64,000 nucleotides of DNA from Clostridia bacterium (lineage in GTDB: Bacteria > Bacillota > Peptococcia > DRI-13 > UBA5745), in NCBI GenBank assembly GCA_018434325.1, contig JAHDPO010000058.1:1-64000 (forward strand), in the 5' to 3' direction. The position numbers and the translations under genes are program-made. Below, piece after piece: positions 62,942-64,000 of this stretch (position 1 is its first letter; each line of letters begins with the position of its first letter). The notes under the pieces were generated by a model. That model was given only the letters and a program-made list of their open reading frames with translations. It was not told the origin of the DNA and searched no databases.

Positions 62942-64000
62942 ATGTTTTTCTCAAAACAAAAAGATCAACTGGATGAAGCTGTTCTTAGCGATATTCTGGA
63001 TTCACAGGATATCGATATTGTGATCACCAGCGCTAAGGATTGCAAGGTTCTCTTAATGAATTCCGCTGCCAAGAGCCATCTGGATGAAGGCATGCTGACC
63101 AGCAATTGCAAAAACGGCTATTCTTTTATTTTCCCTGACCTCTGCAGGAATTGCCCTAACGAAGATGAGGATATGGAAGGGCCTGTTGACTATGAGGTAA
63201 AGGACGAAGAAGGCCGTTATTTTTCTGTTCGCTATAATTCGATTAAATGGCTGGATGGCAGGCCGGCTACAATTATGTTTGTGCGGGACATTAACGAAGA
63301 GCGGACGGCTAAGGAAAAGCTCTTTAATTTAGCTTATATTGACCAACTCACCGACGTACCCAACCGGCAAAAATTGAAAGAAGATTTTGAAGTCCTTGTG
63401 AAAAAAATTGCCAATACGGAATTGGTGGGTATTCTGGCTATTTTCGATCTGGATAATTTTAAAGCCATCAACGATAATTACGGCCATGGCACCGGCGATA
63501 TTATGCTGAAGCGTCTGACGGACCATTTGGAAGGCGACGCTGCTTTTAAGGGTCATTTATACCGTCTGGGCGGCGATGAGTTTGTCTTATTTTATGCCGA
63601 GCCCTCGGAGAAATTTGCCAGCCGCGAGGACTGCTTTAATTATTACGAAAACCTGCTGCAGGGCGCGCTGCTGTCCTATACTATGCCTAATATTGAAGCT
63701 TCCTGCACCATCAGTATGGGAGTAGCTTTCTTCCCCTGGCACGGTGAGACTTTTTCGGAGCTTTTGCGGAAAGCGGATATTGCTCTTTATAAAGCCAAGG
63801 GAAGCGGCCGCAATCAGATCGCCTACTTCGAAGATCATTATGATACAGCCAAAAAGTTTAAGGATTTGTATATCAATATTCAGCCTATTCTGCTGGATGA
63901 CGGCCGCACCTACGGTTACGAGCTGGTGGATCAAGGCAACGATGGCAAAGAAGATGATGATTCCCTCAATCTCAATGAATTTGACCGCACCATGGAGGCC
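62942..64000 (+). CDS. PAS-GGDEF diguanylate cyclase, partial at window edge
   Basis: At least 353 residues, open at the right edge. Domains: a PAS-like sensor (about 10-120) with a cysteine group CKNGYSFIFPDLCRNCP, then GGDEF (about 130-290) with NLAYIDQLTDVPNRQKL at its start, FDLDNFKAINDNYGHGTGDIML and the intact active site RLGGDEF. The usual RxxD inhibitory site before it is missing, so product inhibition is not expected. After it, YINIQPILLDDGRTYGYELVDQG looks like the first part of an EAL/YuxH-type domain. It would make c-di-GMP. AAAGGG lies ten bases before the ATG. Confidence 0.85.
   Translation, partial: MFFSKQKDQLDEAVLSDILDSQDIDIVITSAKDCKVLLMNSAAKSHLDEGMLTSNCKNGYSFIFPDLCRNCPNEDEDMEGPVDYEVKDEEGRYFSVRYNSIKWLDGRPATIMFVRDINEERTAKEKLFNLAYIDQLTDVPNRQKLKEDFEVLVKKIANTELVGILAIFDLDNFKAINDNYGHGTGDIMLKRLTDHLEGDAAFKGHLYRLGGDEFVLFYAEPSEKFASREDCFNYYENLLQGALLSYTMPNIEASCTISMGVAFFPWHGETFSELLRKADIALYKAKGSGRNQIAYFEDHYDTAKKFKDLYINIQPILLDDGRTYGYELVDQGNDGKEDDDSLNLNEFDRTMEA

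Overview
The window reads as a chromosomal segment of an anaerobic, endospore-forming member of the Clostridia, GC close to 50-55 percent in coding DNA. The pointers are a CwlD-type amidase, the LonB/LonA pair, a GerMN-domain lipoprotein, a Rex + DRTGG + PHP + small histidine-kinase-like ATPase block, an alanine T-box, and a B12-dependent aminomutase locus with cobT nearby. A Peptococcaceae-like affiliation is inferred from gene content only; there is no rRNA or marker phylogeny behind it.

Layout. 1-1,500: a DUF6514-like gene and a spore-type cell wall amidase. 1,845-9,030: arginine biosynthesis argJ-argB-argD-argF-argG-argH, without argC. 9,030-15,800: a less conserved stretch with a MITE-like repeat, a sigma factor lacking the end of region 4, leucyl aminopeptidase, a phosphodiester glycosidase and a DUF4143 ATPase behind a perfect 23-bp inverted repeat. 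15,900-22,260: methionine gamma-lyase divergent from a LysR regulator, an Asp/Glu racemase-family gene, an NhaC antiporter, and an alanine aminotransferase under an alanine-specific T-box. 22,300-25,700: mgtE behind a 470-nt structured leader with two small ORFs, the second MITE-like copy, and a 23S rRNA methyltransferase. 25,876-34,857: lonB, lonA, engB, valS, folC. 34,900-44,819: a secreted protein, rex with its DRTGG/PHP/ATPase companions, DUF4321, maf, radC, mreC, mreD, mrdA, rodA (mreB and minCD are absent).

44,996-49,575 is the most unusual locus: an NrpR-like HTH + FCD regulator, a 76-residue free-standing OAM-dimerisation-like protein, a 604-residue fusion of a KamE-type cobalamin Rossmann domain to a KamD/OraE-type TIM barrel, and a highly codon-biased fold-type-I PLP enzyme. 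The modules are those of D-lysine 5,6- and D-ornithine 4,5-aminomutase, but their order is different from both. Its substrate cannot be read from sequence. cobT, for cobamide lower-ligand activation, lies 2.8 kb further on.

49,742-64,000: lgt, an ACT protein, phenylacetate-CoA ligase, cobT, a GerMN lipoprotein, a glycosyltransferase, a PTS-EIIC/EAL fusion interrupted by a one-base frameshift, exonuclease III, an SH3/amidase protein, and the overlapping chain DUF2179-murI-rph-rdgB. The window ends inside a PAS-GGDEF gene. No rRNA, tRNA or CRISPR array was seen. A recurring feature is Ala-rich low-complexity sequence inserted in or appended to otherwise conserved proteins (ArgH, EngB, MurI, RlmL-like, lipoproteins).
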